Part shown: positions 48,228 through 59,150 of the stretch, one piece after another
How positions within the stretch are numbered: position 1 is the first letter of the stretch
Layout of the letters: each line of letters opens with the position of its first letter
DNA from: Phoebastria nigripes
Taxonomy: Eukaryota > Chordata > Aves > Procellariiformes > Diomedeidae
Assembly: GCA_035582835.1 (NCBI GenBank)
Contig: JAYKAV010002977.1
Span: forward strand, 1,933,935 to 1,997,934
DNA length: 64,000 nucleotides
Direction of reading: 5' to 3'
Notes under the pieces: generated by a model
What the model was told of the DNA's origin: nothing
Database searches by the model: none
Seen by the model: only the letters and a program-made list of their open reading frames with translations
Translations under genes and position numbers: made by a program

Positions 48228-48255
<28 letters not shown>
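48095..48255 (+). repeat. MIR-like tRNA-derived SINE with A28 run
   Basis: 'tctcatggctaaaacgcagg' (tRNA-like head with A-box region), 'gcctggtactagccaggctctgg' (decayed B box followed by 'ggctctgcc'), then 'agtaattttctctctccatgactcaatg' (compare 'cacttaacctctctgtgcctcag') follow MIR/CORE-SINE order over about 130 bases. The body ends in 28 A (48228-48255), where MIR normally has 'tgtaaaatg'. An intact poly-A this long on so old a SINE suggests later expansion of an A-rich stretch, not an original tail. Confidence 0.65.
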
Positions 48256-48259
<4 letters not shown>

Positions 48260-48706
48260 TTTTTCAGATCCTCTGTGCAGTATAAAGGTTATTTTCTTTT
48301 GGAAACATTTCAGAAAAGAGCAGAGGCAGTGAGGAGGCTTCCTGTACGTTTGGAAGTTCATTCAAAATTTTCACAGGTACTCCAAACCCTTTTGCAACTG
48401 GCAGTTAGGAAGGGATGCTTTTTCCATGGGATTTCTATGACAATAAGGTTGTGCTTTAAATATACATGTATTATTTAGGACAGAACTTTAGATTTTTGCC
48501 AAGGTAAGATATTTTCCTTTCTGACTCTAGAAGATGCAAGTGAAAAGGGAGGAGTGGAGGACAGGAAATTAAAGTGTCTTTTATTCTTGGCATTAGTTTC
48601 TTTTCAAATTTTATGCAGTGATTTGACTTGCTATTTATTTTATCCAGCGTGGCTTGTTCATCAGAGGTGGTTCTGCATCGGGGGCAGCCAGTGCACTATT
48701 CCACTC
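48256..48706. other. Non-coding stretch, no gene seen
   Basis: AT-rich DNA between the SINE and the GATA cluster. One short plus frame runs out of the A28 run as a polylysine artefact. Nothing else was recognised. Confidence 0.6.
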
Positions 48707-48748
48707 AGATAATTGAGATAATTAAATCACAGTGAGATAATTTTATCT
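48707..48748. promoter_or_regulatory. Four-site GATA cluster candidate
   Basis: AGATAATT occurs three times in the same orientation (48707-48714, 48716-48723, 48735-48742). The third copy is half of the inverted repeat AGATAA-TT-TTATCT (48735-48748), giving four GATA-type sites in 42 bp. GATA factors bind (A/T)GATA(A/G). The nine-base repeat spacing of the first two could also reflect a local duplication. Regulatory role inferred. Confidence 0.35.
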
Positions 48749-49459
48749 TCATTTTAATTCTGTGCATCACTCACAGATCTTAATTTAACGACACATGCAG
48801 ATGAAAGATTTCTGACTCGAGATATCTGTGGTGATGTAAGGAATAGGAACCATTTCAGGAGTTATTCCTCATTTGCTTGCATAACACAGATGTTCTGCTG
48901 AAGGTTGGCAATAGCAAAGCTGATACCTGGGAGCACTGTGCTCTAGATATGTAGGTCCTTCAATGGTCTGAACTAAAAGGTCAAGTTCTGTTAGCTCAGA
49001 GATGTAGCTGACTCTATGACAGCTGATTCTGCCACAGGAAGGTGACAGAGTTGTACTGGGTTGATGTGGGCAACTGTTTTTTGCATTTTGAAGTAATATG
49101 AATGCAAGTTTTTTTTGTGCATGTGACTTTTTGTAGTATTTAGATATACTGTCATGTTCTAAAAGGGTGAAAGAAAAGTGGAGAAGAGAAATGGGGGTGT
49201 TCAGACAGTGACACATCAGCATCTCTAGATGTCTTATAATTTTGATCTATACATTAATTATGATGAGTGGCAATTTTATGCACGAGTGCAAATCTTATGC
49301 AACAGAATGTATTTTGTCATTAACTGAATGGACAATTTGTCACTATGAGCAATTTTTGCTAAAAATAAATAAATCCATTTTGTAACTAAATGCATTTATT
49401 TAGAAACAAGGGACGTCTGTCTGATTGGGAGGGAGTGGGTGTTTTGAGAAAGAGGTGGC
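48749..49459. other. Non-coding stretch, no gene seen
   Basis: The 117-codon minus frame at 48869-49222 has a plain hydrophobic/serine composition, no family motif and no supporting start context. I treat it as a chance frame. Confidence 0.6.
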
Positions 49460-49515
49460 TTGTGAGTCAGAACTCCTTAGATCTATTCTTGGTTCTGCTT
49501 CTGATTAATTATTGG
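49460..49515 (+). repeat. MIR/CORE-like SINE fragment
   Basis: TGAGTCAGAACTCCTTAGAT, then 'ctattcttggttctgcttctgatta' parallels 'ggagtcaggactcctgggttctattcctggctctgccactga' of tRNA-derived CORE SINEs. It covers the B-box-adjacent part only. Confidence 0.6.
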
Positions 49516-51263
49516 TTGGATCCCAAATCAGTGGAAATTGGGCCAAACTTTCTGTGACCTAAAACGAATCACATCAAAGTAAAAGTCATGTTTTAGGCAA
49601 AGAGTTTCTTAACCTGTCTTGCTTACTAAAACACAAGAATTCTGATGNGAGAAATATGATGTACTACTCCAGTCCCTTCCCTTTGAATGCCTGATGCTGG
49701 GCATGCTGTTTCCCTTCTATAGTTGGTCTGTTTTATTTCCTATCGCTCAATCAACACAGAAGTTTTTCTAAAATCTGGGACTCTAAATATACCATGAATA
49801 GCAACACATACTTATATATAGATAGTATGCCCAGAACTACTTTACTCTTTTATTTTTGAGGGAGCAACTCTGAAGCTGATGATGTCCATTTTTGTATTAA
49901 AATTCTGATTACATTTTTGTTAAAAGTAAAAGAAACGGTTATCTTTTTTTATAGTTAAGAGGCTTTTTAGACAACTAAAAGATTCCATGGATAGTGAATG
50001 AAAGTAGTAATTCTGTATACTCATGCAGTCTTTTACCCACTTTGACCGTAGCCATGTTCACTGCCTTTCATTCAGGATCACAGAAAACAGAAGAGCTTCC
50101 CCAGGTTATCGAATCCAGTCCCCAGTGTTCACTGGAAACCACACAATTAAATAACAGATAAGAAAAATCCAGTCTATTGCCACAGTCCCTAATATGCTTT
50201 CCATACCAAACTTCTGACCTGTAGTGAAAACCCAAAGCCAAAACTATACTGTGTTACAGGAAAAGAACAACAACAACAAAAAAATTTAAGTGATGCTAAT
50301 GTCTTAGTTCCTTGCAATAGGAGAGAATAAAGCTTTCATATAGAGCACTTATTTGGCAAATTTACCTTTTTGGGTGCTCTGCCCAGAACTGGAAGGATGT
50401 GAGGTAACTACAGGGCAATCCTATTTCCAGAGTGCACCAAAAGCCTGCCTTCCAGCAGCAAAGCAGTAGTGAACATTTACCCCTCTCTCTTGAAAATCCT
50501 TCCAGTGGGTGGGGGAGGGTAACTTAATATGGTATACATCCCATTATTGCAGATGGGATTTTGTGTGTGTGTATTTCAATTTAGACTCAACAATATGGAA
50601 GCAATTCTCAAAGGGCACCATGTTCTTGTTGCATGTATAGTGTAATGCTACTAAACATTAGAATAACTGAATCAATAGAATGTATAAATAGGTATCTCCT
50701 TTACCCATCTGCACAGCTACAATGTGTTTAATGTATTAATTAAAACTTTCAGCGAAAAGAAAAATGAAGCTTGAACACTAATCTGAAAACATTCTTTTTT
50801 AACATGTCAGAAGTGTACTGTACAAAACGGCTTCCTTAACAACTTAATAAGTAAGTGAGAAACGTTGCAGCAGGTAGTGGATCTTCAGTGATAACAGCTA
50901 TTGCAAATGATTGATTTAAAAAAAAAAAGACTTAGTTTAAATCTGTTAACTTGTGAAGACTTAGTTGTTGCTGAGTAAAGGGTAAGGATTTGGTACCTGC
51001 TCTAGTTTAAGGGAAAGAGAGAAAGGTTAGAAGTCCTACTTTTGGCTCTAACACAAAATCAGACATCTCTTCTCCCAACAAGGAAATTTGCAGATAGTAA
51101 TGGGGACTACACATCTAAATCCTTTCTATGTTCATGTGAGCATACATTTCATAAGGTGCATTTGAGCTACATTTAATTAGAGCAAAAGTAGTCTAAATGT
51201 ATTTTTAAGCGTTCCAATACGCTGACATTTTTTTAATTGCATTTCCCATTAAATGCTATGCAG
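49516..51263. other. Non-coding stretch, no gene seen
   Basis: AT-rich DNA with one ambiguous base at 49648, a possible CR1 3' scrap at 50073-50125, and an A11 run near 50920. No exon or RNA gene was recognised. Confidence 0.6.
50073..50125 (-). mobile_element. Possible CR1 3'-end scrap
   Basis: 'aggatcacagaaaacagaag' followed by 'ttatcgaatccagtcccc' resembles the complement of the CR1 3' untranslated region ('atcatagaa', 'gtcatcgagtccagtcccctgc'). Short and decayed, with no octamer tail repeats. Confidence 0.35.
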
Positions 51264-51355
51264 TGGGCAAAATTCTTCTCACCAGTGTGAAAATGAGGAC
51301 ACTTCTCTGATACTGTTGTTATTGATGTAACTGAGCACAATTTGTCTCAGTGTAG
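51264..51355 (+). repeat. Ancient palindromic-repeat relic, near full length
   Basis: GTGGGCAAAATTCTTCTCAC, then 'cagtgtgaaaatgag', 'attgatgtaactga' and 'gcacaatttgtctcag' follow 'gggcaaaattctcctctcactgacaccagtgtaaat', 'gaagtcaatggagttac' and 'gagaatttggccc' of the old palindromic family. Both outer arms are recognisable, so this is one of the more complete copies. Confidence 0.6.
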
Positions 51356-52593
51356 ATCTGCAAAACAATTTACTCCTGCACCAGAACTTACTTTCTGTCC
51401 TGTAGGAGTTAGCATTCAGAGATGATAGCTTGCACCAGCAGCATTATCTGCCATGTAATAAACTCCTAGTTTCATATGTCTACAACTCCTTGGAAAATTA
51501 ATTTGACACACTGAGTGCAAATACATTACTAGCTTTTGAGACTTTTCTGCATGTCTGTGGAGCTCTAGCAATGTATACCCTACATTTCCTAGCTGGTAAC
51601 CTTTTTTCTCAATAGATTTTTCTAAGATGTAACTACTTCCAACTGCAAGTCCCATTTCTGGAACTGAACTTCTCCTCAGCTGAGGACCTCAAATGAGGAT
51701 GTAACAAGCAATAAATGGCATAGCATACTATTATAACAGGTAGTGCAAAACATATGAGGTGTCAGGTAACCCTAATGTTATTAGTTAGGACATGGGCTGG
51801 ACTGTAAGAGACAGCTCTATATTCCATGAGGATTGGGATGCCCAGGATAGGGTGAATAGGGATGAGGTGCCTCTACCGCTGCGGTACAGAGAAGGTTATG
51901 CCCAGCAGTCTGCTCTGCTCTTCAGCCTGGACCACAGAATGACGGTCCCTTGTGAGACAATCATTTGAAAGGTCCTCCATACGTTGTAGTGAGATCACAT
52001 TACTGACAAGTGATGGACCAATTGAGGACAGAGGGAGAGAGAGAAACCTCAGACTCTGAAATCCCACTGCATCATTCTTGCCCTGTAAACTAACATGGTT
52101 TCGTATTATCATTGTGCTATTTTTTTTATTTCACTTTGCAGTACTCAAATGGTACTGCACATCACAACTGAGATGTCTAGCCTGAGGTGGTCATTGTCTG
52201 GATGGTCCATGACCAATGCACTCTTATCCTGGGTTGTGATAGCGACAAGTTAAAGCTGAATGTCTCTCATCAGGGATAGTCAGGACTGCCAGATAACATA
52301 CAGAGAAACTGCATGTCCCTCCCTGCAATGTGGAAGCTTTATGAAAAATCAGGAAATCTCAAAAACAAAACCTCTAAGCATAAGGAACTCTCAGTTGTCT
52401 GGGGTTTTTTGAACAACAATTAACATTTTCTTCAAACACAAGGACTATGAACTTCGTTAAAAAATAATGAGCTAAGGTTTTCCTGTAACTAAATAACTTG
52501 AGGAGTTGGGGATTTTTGAGGATCTCTGAACAACATGAGACTGCAATCAGTACAAAAGATGAGGCAATTCAGGTGCTGTATAGGCTAACAAGG
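51356..52593. other. Non-coding stretch, no gene seen
   Basis: Mixed DNA with short minus-strand frames (79 codons at 51416-51655 and 51873-52112) lacking motifs. No repeats were recognised. Confidence 0.6.
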
Positions 52594-52655
52594 TTTGATC
52601 TACTCCTGCTGTTGATGCATTGCCATTAACTTTAGTGAGACTGTGCTCAGCACTA
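52594..52655 (+). repeat. Ancient palindromic-repeat relic
   Basis: 'tgatctactcctgctgttgatgca' followed by TTGCCATTAACTTTAGTGAG reproduces 'gatcctgctcccattg' and 'tttgccattgacttcaatggg' of the old palindromic family, with several substitutions. Confidence 0.45.
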
Positions 52656-53034
52656 GTAGACATTTAAGTAGTGGTTTATGACAAATAACTATGAATTTTC
52701 ATATCCATCAACAGGCTGTAAAGGGAATGATCTAAAATCCATGCAAACAAGAAGCAGAACATTGTATTTAAACTATTTCTGTGGTACTCATATCGAACCT
52801 TTAATAAATTACCCAGCTAACTGCATTTTCCTCAATGGTAATCTTTGAAAATGATTTATGTTATGTATTAAATATATACCCAGTGATGTTTCTTCTTTCC
52901 CCATCTGATTTATGTTATTTTAGCATGATATTTTTTTACTTACTGAAATAATTCTGCGTTTTGTTCATAGAACTTTTTAGCAAATATTTGTTATAGCTAA
53001 CTTTTTTTTTGCCACAGCACATTAAAGATTCAGG

Positions 53035-53095
53035 ACTAAACCTTAAGCTGGTGTAAGCTGATCTGGCTTCCAGTGAAGTCAATCCTTTAACTTTG
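53035..53095 (+). repeat. Ancient palindromic-repeat relic
   Basis: CCTTAAGCTGGTGTAAGCTG, then 'atctggcttccagtgaagtcaat' parallels 'cctcagctggtgtaaatcagcatagctccattgaagtcaatgg'. One of the better-preserved half elements in the window. Confidence 0.6.
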
Positions 53096-53509
53096 TGAAG
53101 ACTTTCAGTCATAGCCCAGAGAAGGATAAGAGTCAATGTAGCCCTTGTACCCGTCTTATTGATCAGACCTGTAATTGCACCAGGAAACAGAATGTTTTAA
53201 AAATTCTTTTGTTTGGGCTAGAACAGCTTATGAAAAATGTATTTATGGCTATACTATGCTTTGTAGAGTGAGTTTGTGTGTATGGTTGGGGGGAGGGTGT
53301 GGAGCTAAGCAAAAACATTCATTTTAAAAGGGTACTTTAATTGAAACGAAGCAAACTAAAGTGGAAAATTATTTATCCAAACAAACTTTGTATCCTATAA
53401 AGATGTGGGTACATAAAGCACGCAAGCCTGTTGCTTATTAGATTATTTCAGGCCTTCACAAGCTGTTTGCTTACTCCAATAGCAACTTGTTGATAATAGG
53501 AAGCCTTTT
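53096..53509. other. Non-coding stretch, no gene seen
   Basis: AT-rich DNA leading into the CpG-rich zone. No motifs or repeats were recognised. Confidence 0.6.
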
Positions 53510-54500
53510 GTGAGAAACGGCCCGAAAAACAATGGAAAGCGTCAGATTTAGTAAAGTGTCTAAGGAAAGTCTTAAAACGACACCCACGCTACGAAGGGAA
53601 GACCAAATTTGCTTTTTCTGAAGGGAATTTGTGTTTGTCAGGAAGGGCTCCTGGCGGCTTTGTTTCCAGGCCTTGATGTGTGACCAGGAGCCTCCAGGCC
53701 TCCCGTCACCCCTGGCCTTGTTCTGCCACCGCGCTGCCCACCCATACCGACACCGCAGGGGGAAGGGTTTCAGAGGAGCCAGAATCAAAAGCTGAGGGAG
53801 GAAAAAAAGTGCTTTTCAGGGTCTGATGTGTGGGAATCAAATGAGAGGCCTAGCTCAAATCCGGTCGCCAGGCAACCATAGTGATATGCTGAGGGAATAT
53901 CATTAAAGTTGGAAACTAAGCAGTCGCTCTGAATTAGCAGACCTGACCGCCGTGTGGATGATGCGCCAGAGCCACCTCAGCCCCCGAGGTCCGTTTCTGC
54001 ACGTAGAGGGGGGAAAAAAGCAGCTGATTTGTGGAGTTTTTCATAAAAAAGACAATGGCTGTCCAGACATGGAGTTGGTGGTGAAATATGGTAACTGCCA
54101 GGCTTGCAGCTGGCCCTCTGACACAAGATTAATAAGTTGCCGTTTCCTAGCCGACCACAACCTAGTGGGAACTATCCAGCATTTTTCCATGAATTGTGGG
54201 TAACAGCCTTCCCGCAAGCTGGCCTACTTTACTGCTCTGCTTTCTGCAGATTGCTGAAAGTGCAGTAAACATCTGTGGCTGCAATGAGGTCAGCGGAGAC
54301 GGTGTCCGGCAGCCGCCACCTGAGTCGGCCTAGCCTGTCCCCGCGCACAAAACCCAGGGCTGGTTTTAAACCGCGGTGCCGTCCGCCGGGGAGGCGGCCG
54401 TGGGTTAAGCACTTCAGAAAGTTTTGCCGCAACTGGAGCGGGGAGGGGGCGGCAGGGGACCGGGTTCGGAAATGACAATATGACAAGAGAGCGGGAGCGA
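53510..54500. promoter_or_regulatory. CpG-rich zone, candidate promoter or enhancer
   Basis: In an otherwise CpG-poor window I count about 21 CpG in roughly 220 bases at 54285-54501 and about 21 more over 53510-54005. The overlapping open frames on both strands (105 codons minus at 53471-53788, 85 codons minus at 54229-54486, 83 codons plus at 53952-54203) are what GC-rich DNA produces, and none shows a protein family. An RFX X-box lies inside (53864-53876). Plausible roles are a promoter for a non-coding transcript, a 5' non-coding exon of a gene outside the window, or a CpG-rich developmental enhancer. No TATA box or clear initiator was identified. Confidence 0.55.
53864..53876. promoter_or_regulatory. 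RFX X-box motif
   Basis: GTCGCC-A-GGCAAC fits the RFX consensus GTNRCC(N0-3)RGYAAC with a one-base spacer. X-boxes in CpG-rich promoters commonly drive ciliary and some neural genes. A loose consensus match is expected roughly once or less per 64 kb by chance. Placement in the only CpG-rich zone raises its interest. Confidence 0.45.
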
Positions 54501-54870
54501 ACCTATTGAATTGGATTTAGGCTGTGCTGAATATTGTCATTGACATGAACAAGCAAAGCTTATCTGCTCTTTCCTTCTTGAAAGGTTGAATGAAATTGAA
54601 TTGCCAACCTCTGTATTTTACCGCCGTTTGGCTGAAATGGCTGAGAGGCATACATGATCGCTTAAAAGGAAGCCAGGTTGAGTCAAACTGCAAAGCATAT
54701 GTATGCGTTTCTGACAGCAACATCTCAAACACAGTGTGACATGGCATAACATTTAGAGGTAATTTGATTACAGGCACTGTGTAATGCAAATCAGACTTTC
54801 CCAAACATGTTAATTTTTTATCACAATAGCTCACCAACACAGTCAAGTTTGGTTTATTTTAAGGTATCTT
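54501..54870. promoter_or_regulatory. Candidate conserved flank with POU octamer
   Basis: Directly after the CpG island, an AT-rich repeat-free stretch contains a perfect octamer ATGCAAAT (54784-54791), TAATT and GATTA homeodomain cores at 54760-54773, and a CATATG E-box near 54698. The 109-codon minus frame at 54517-54846 has no family motif. Its texture suggests a conserved enhancer, which cannot be tested without alignment. Confidence 0.3.
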
Positions 54871-55321
54871 CAAGCTACATTTTCTATTATATTAAAGCAT
54901 TGTAATATAATTGCGTGCATTTGCCCACAAATTATAAAGAGCTAAAGGATCAGTGAATCCCCTGGCTTCTGTTTTTCTACGTTTAATTTTAAATGACGAT
55001 ATGATGAAAATCTTTCTTTGTAGTACATAGACGTTAGAAGAGAATCATTTGAATGTTTCTTTAGGCATAGAAATTTGGAAAGAAGAAGTTGCAACTCTAA
55101 TTCATAGATTATTCTGGGTAGGAAAAATAGTGAATGCATTTGTAAATGTCTTTAAGCTTCTCTATGGTCAGTTTATTCATTTAGGGCCACATACAGCTGA
55201 GTTGCAATCAATTTTAGACATTAATTTTGTTGGTATGTAGGTAGGACCTGTCAGAGTAACTCTGAATGTGAAAGTGCAAGATGTGTGCTTTCTGTTTCTG
55301 GGTTTTCTTCTGTCTTTCTGT

Positions 55322-55380
55322 GCAACATTGGTGAAACNGGTTCGTTCTTTCTTGTCTCAGTTTCCCCAGTTTTACACAGT
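55322..55380 (+). repeat. Possible MIR-like SINE scrap
   Basis: 'gcaacattggtgaaac' then TTGTCTCAGTTTCCCCAGTT and 'ttacaca' recall 'tgaccttgggcaag', 'gcctcagtttccccatctgtaaa'. Only the CAGTTTCCCC phrase is well kept, so confidence is modest. Confidence 0.4.
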
Positions 55381-58300
55381 ACATTCAGATTCACAAATGA
55401 AAAAGATCACAAAGGAGCTAAATTTGAATGATAATGTCAGCCTGGGGAGAATATTCTTAAATTTTGAGCTTCTGGTTTTAGAAATTGCTTTGCGGAGTAA
55501 TATTATTCTGATGATTCAGAGCTAATGAAACTTTAAGTGGTGACAGAGTCCTGCTGGTAGGATCTATCTCCCAAGCTGGAGCACAGCATAGCCCCTCACA
55601 TCCAATGTCTGTCAGATACCAACCAAAAGATTCAGCATTGGCAGGTGGTTGCCATCAATGTGCTATATAATTGGCACTGGAAATCAGTCTGATTTGAGGC
55701 AGTGTTGAAGTGTCTTACTTGGTGGAATAGGAAAAGCTGATGAGAAGTGGAGAGATGGTCTGGCACCCTTAGCTGAAGTTTGATCAACCCAGTGAGTGCA
55801 GAATGCAAACCCAGATTTGAAGTGAAGCAGAGCTGAGCACAACCAGGGAGAAGCCCAGATGATGAGAAGCCCAGGTGAGAGCACAGTCTGAATATGCAGT
55901 CATTCGCCTCTGCTAAAAAGGCAAGGTTTGGGGGAGAAGTGGTATCTTGTCTTGCATCTGTGCTATAGCTGGAAAAAATGTTTTAACATCAGCCAGCCAT
56001 GATTATCCTTCCCAGTATATGTGCCAAGGACTCCTTTTTAACATGTGTAAAGATGTAGGTAAAAGAAATATCCCCCAGTCAGTATTAAAGAGGAACCCAA
56101 AACATAAACACAAGTGAAAGCTTATATGTGGTAAGCATTTCCTGCACGTCAACTGATCTACCACAATCTTACATGCATGCTTTTAGCTCCTGAAAAATGT
56201 GAAGTAATTCATGTTGGCTTAGCCCTCTGCTCTGAATGAAAGAGAGGAATTAGCTAATTCCAGTTACCTGAGCTGCAAGCTTAGAGCACATGCACAGACA
56301 GTTACCGTGAATCAGAGGTCGTGCAATAACCTCTTTGTATGTGAACATCCCAAGTTTATATGAACTGATCCCACTCAGTCATAATGAGAGAGGACAAGTT
56401 GCCTTTGGCTCTGCAGCCACAGAAACATTAGTGCTGTTTGCTGCCTCTGCGTCTTTTTGGGTCAGTGCAGCTTTTGCTTTTTCTCTGGTTCTTCATATAA
56501 TCTCCAGCGCTTTCTGAACACACNCATTTCTCTTGTGAGATTTACCTGGCCTGGAGTGAGGAGAGAAGCTTAACAACATGGTTCCCTTTTATTTATAAGA
56601 GCGTTCGTATCACGATCTCTGCCTGTCACAGACATGAGGATTAGATATGGCTCTGTTTCTTGTACATATTTCTCTCGTATGTCCCACTGATTCTGGACCC
56701 TGTGGATACTTAGCAAACAGGTTTTTCAACAGCCTGAATATTGTAGCCTTTCATTCACTAATATCTGTCACATCTTTATGGCTACAAAATATTCCTAATC
56801 TGATGATTAAGATTTACTTATATTCTATGCTCTGAATTATTTGGGACTACCAGGTTTTAGGTATTTTAATGGTGAAATCAAGTAAAGGGACATTAATTTA
56901 CAGTTACAGTAATAGTACTTCATATTTACTGTGCTGTGCATCTACTTTTGAACAAATGAATATGTTTTCCTGAACTGGTTTAGCATACCATGTGTGTTCT
57001 TTCAACCAACCCCCCTGCAAGCCTCTCTATTTGGTCCTATAGGATATCTTCAGCCTTACTGCTTCTTGACATAGTTGGCTGTTACTACAGCAGAGGCATT
57101 GCAGTGTTTTCCACTGGCCACTCTGTGGCTTTTCTGGTTTCACTGGTTCCTGTAGTCAGCTGGACTCTCTTTCTCTTCATGCAAGGAAGGTGTCACCTCA
57201 CTGACTGCGGTCCACTGGAAGAAACAGTTCTCCTCAAATTGGGCTAAGAAGAAAACAGCCTCTCTTCCCTCCCAGCACCAGCCCTTCAGGTGTGAGGGCA
57301 GAGCTGGCTGTGCAGAGGAAGAAGTGGCTTGCCTCATTTATGGGATTTTCAATTATTGCAGCATTAACTCAGACCCATTTCCTAGCCACACGGCAGCGAC
57401 TTGCTGCTTGGCTTTAAAAATCAACAATCAGTTTGCATCCGTGCCTGTCTGCCTTGCTGTATGGCAGTGGGAGAGGAAAGGGTGAGGCGCAGAGAGCTCA
57501 GGAGTTCTTGATGTTAACGAGAAGCCGATGTGATCTCCTGTGAGTGTTCTTCAATAAGTGGTGAATGGGATGTGTAAGCACAAGAGCACATCTTCTTGTT
57601 ACCCGTGTACACCTTTCTTGATATCAGATGTCTGTATTACTACTCCTTCCATTGTAACCTGGGACTGTGATTGTGAACTGTGTGTTCTTTCTCTATTTAA
57701 TAGTCTTATATAATTGAGTATCTGGAAAAGTAGAGTAGCCTCGTCAAGAAACATCATTCTCCTGTAATCCTGAACCGATGGGGTTCATCTGGGGGTTTGA
57801 ATTTATATTGCATTTTTGTTTTGCATAAAGAATCATAGCAGTGCTTTGGGTGCTGTTCTGAATCTGCAGGAGGGGTAAGCAGAGAGTGCCAGTTTAGGTA
57901 CTGTATGAAATAGTGTGCACAGGATAAGATCTTTCTGATCAGATGCTTTCTGATAGAAAGTAAGCACCCATTGGTTTTTATTAATTTTGAGGGTTTCCTG
58001 TGTACAGTATAGGAAATCNACTGAAGAGTGGCTAAAGTCTCCTGCCTCTACTAATATTGCCACAGAGTTTTCTATGGCACCAAAGCCCACAGCTATCTAG
58101 TCTGGAGCTGGAATTTCTCCAGATGATCTTTGTCCCCTTCAAGTATTTTGTTCAGATTTTCAAGTGCCACATAGAAAAATTAACTGATTAGCAAATAAAT
58201 AAAAAACTCCAAACAACCTATGCAGAAGGTAATATATATATGTGTGTTATCAGTAGCCCAAGTTCTATCTTTGTCAAAAGTGTGCTCACTTTGCAAAAGC

Positions 58301-59073
58301 TGACTTTTTAGACAAAGAGAGTGGGTATTAGGCAAAAGGGAGCTGTTGAATTGGCTGATTGATTTTTATCTATGCAGCACATATTTTTAATAAAAAACTC
58401 TAAAACCCCACTAGATCAAATGTATGATGAGAATGTGGTACTGTAGAAGAACTATTCTGGGTTTCATAAGCAATTTATCAGACACCTAGTTAAGAGGAAT
58501 TACCTCATGATCAGCTTGCCATTTTCCTACTGCAACTGTTACAGTAAAAGGCTAATGCCCTGCGCTCTTGCTTTTCTTGGCCACCATTGCAGTATGCCTT
58601 GGGCCAGCAAGTTTGGTCTATAAGTAGACGTGATTTAACCCTTATGGTTCATTTTCTGCTTGGCTGTCAGCTGATGGCAAAGGGCCAAATACTAACAACC
58701 ATAATGGCTGAGCAGCTGGGTCTGCATGCATGACATCTGAAAAATTACTTACATACTGGCCCTTTCATTGCAGTATGTTGATCTCTTCCTATTTGACTGG
58801 CGTGGTGGCAGAAGCGAGATTAGCATCCTCAGGGAATAGCCAGGGCTGAGGTTTTCTCCTTTACAGGACAAAGTATTTTATTTTAATGTTGCTGAGTAGG
58901 GCAACCACTGAAGTAAACGTTCTCTCTAATTCATAAATAATNGAGCACCTTTTTTCTTTAATTATAACTATGAAAGTTTGAAAGGATTTCTTCTGCTTAT
59001 TGCTCTCATCTATGATTTTCCTTTAAGAAATGGTAGACTTCTAAAACTCATCTATGTCCTGGACAAGCCAGGA

Positions 59074-59150
59074 TTAAATTCTGCCTCTGGATTCCTGTAG
59101 ACTATTATCAAGGAGAAGGAAGACAAATTTGCCTTTGAGGTAGAATTTAG
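59074..59150. repeat. 77-bp element with 14-bp inverted ends
   Basis: TTAAATTCTGCCTC (59074-59087) and GAGGTAGAATTTAG (59137-59150) match as inverted repeats at 12 of 14 positions. The end sequence AAATTCTGCC is shared with 32852-32863. MITE-like relic of the old palindromic family. Confidence 0.5.

Noticed and set aside
48869..49222. 117-codon minus-strand open frame
   Set aside because: Plain composition, no motif, no splice or promoter support.
54229..54486. Arginine/proline-rich frames in the CpG island on both strands
   Set aside because: GC-rich DNA lacks stop codons, and overlapping frames appear on both strands with no shared protein family.
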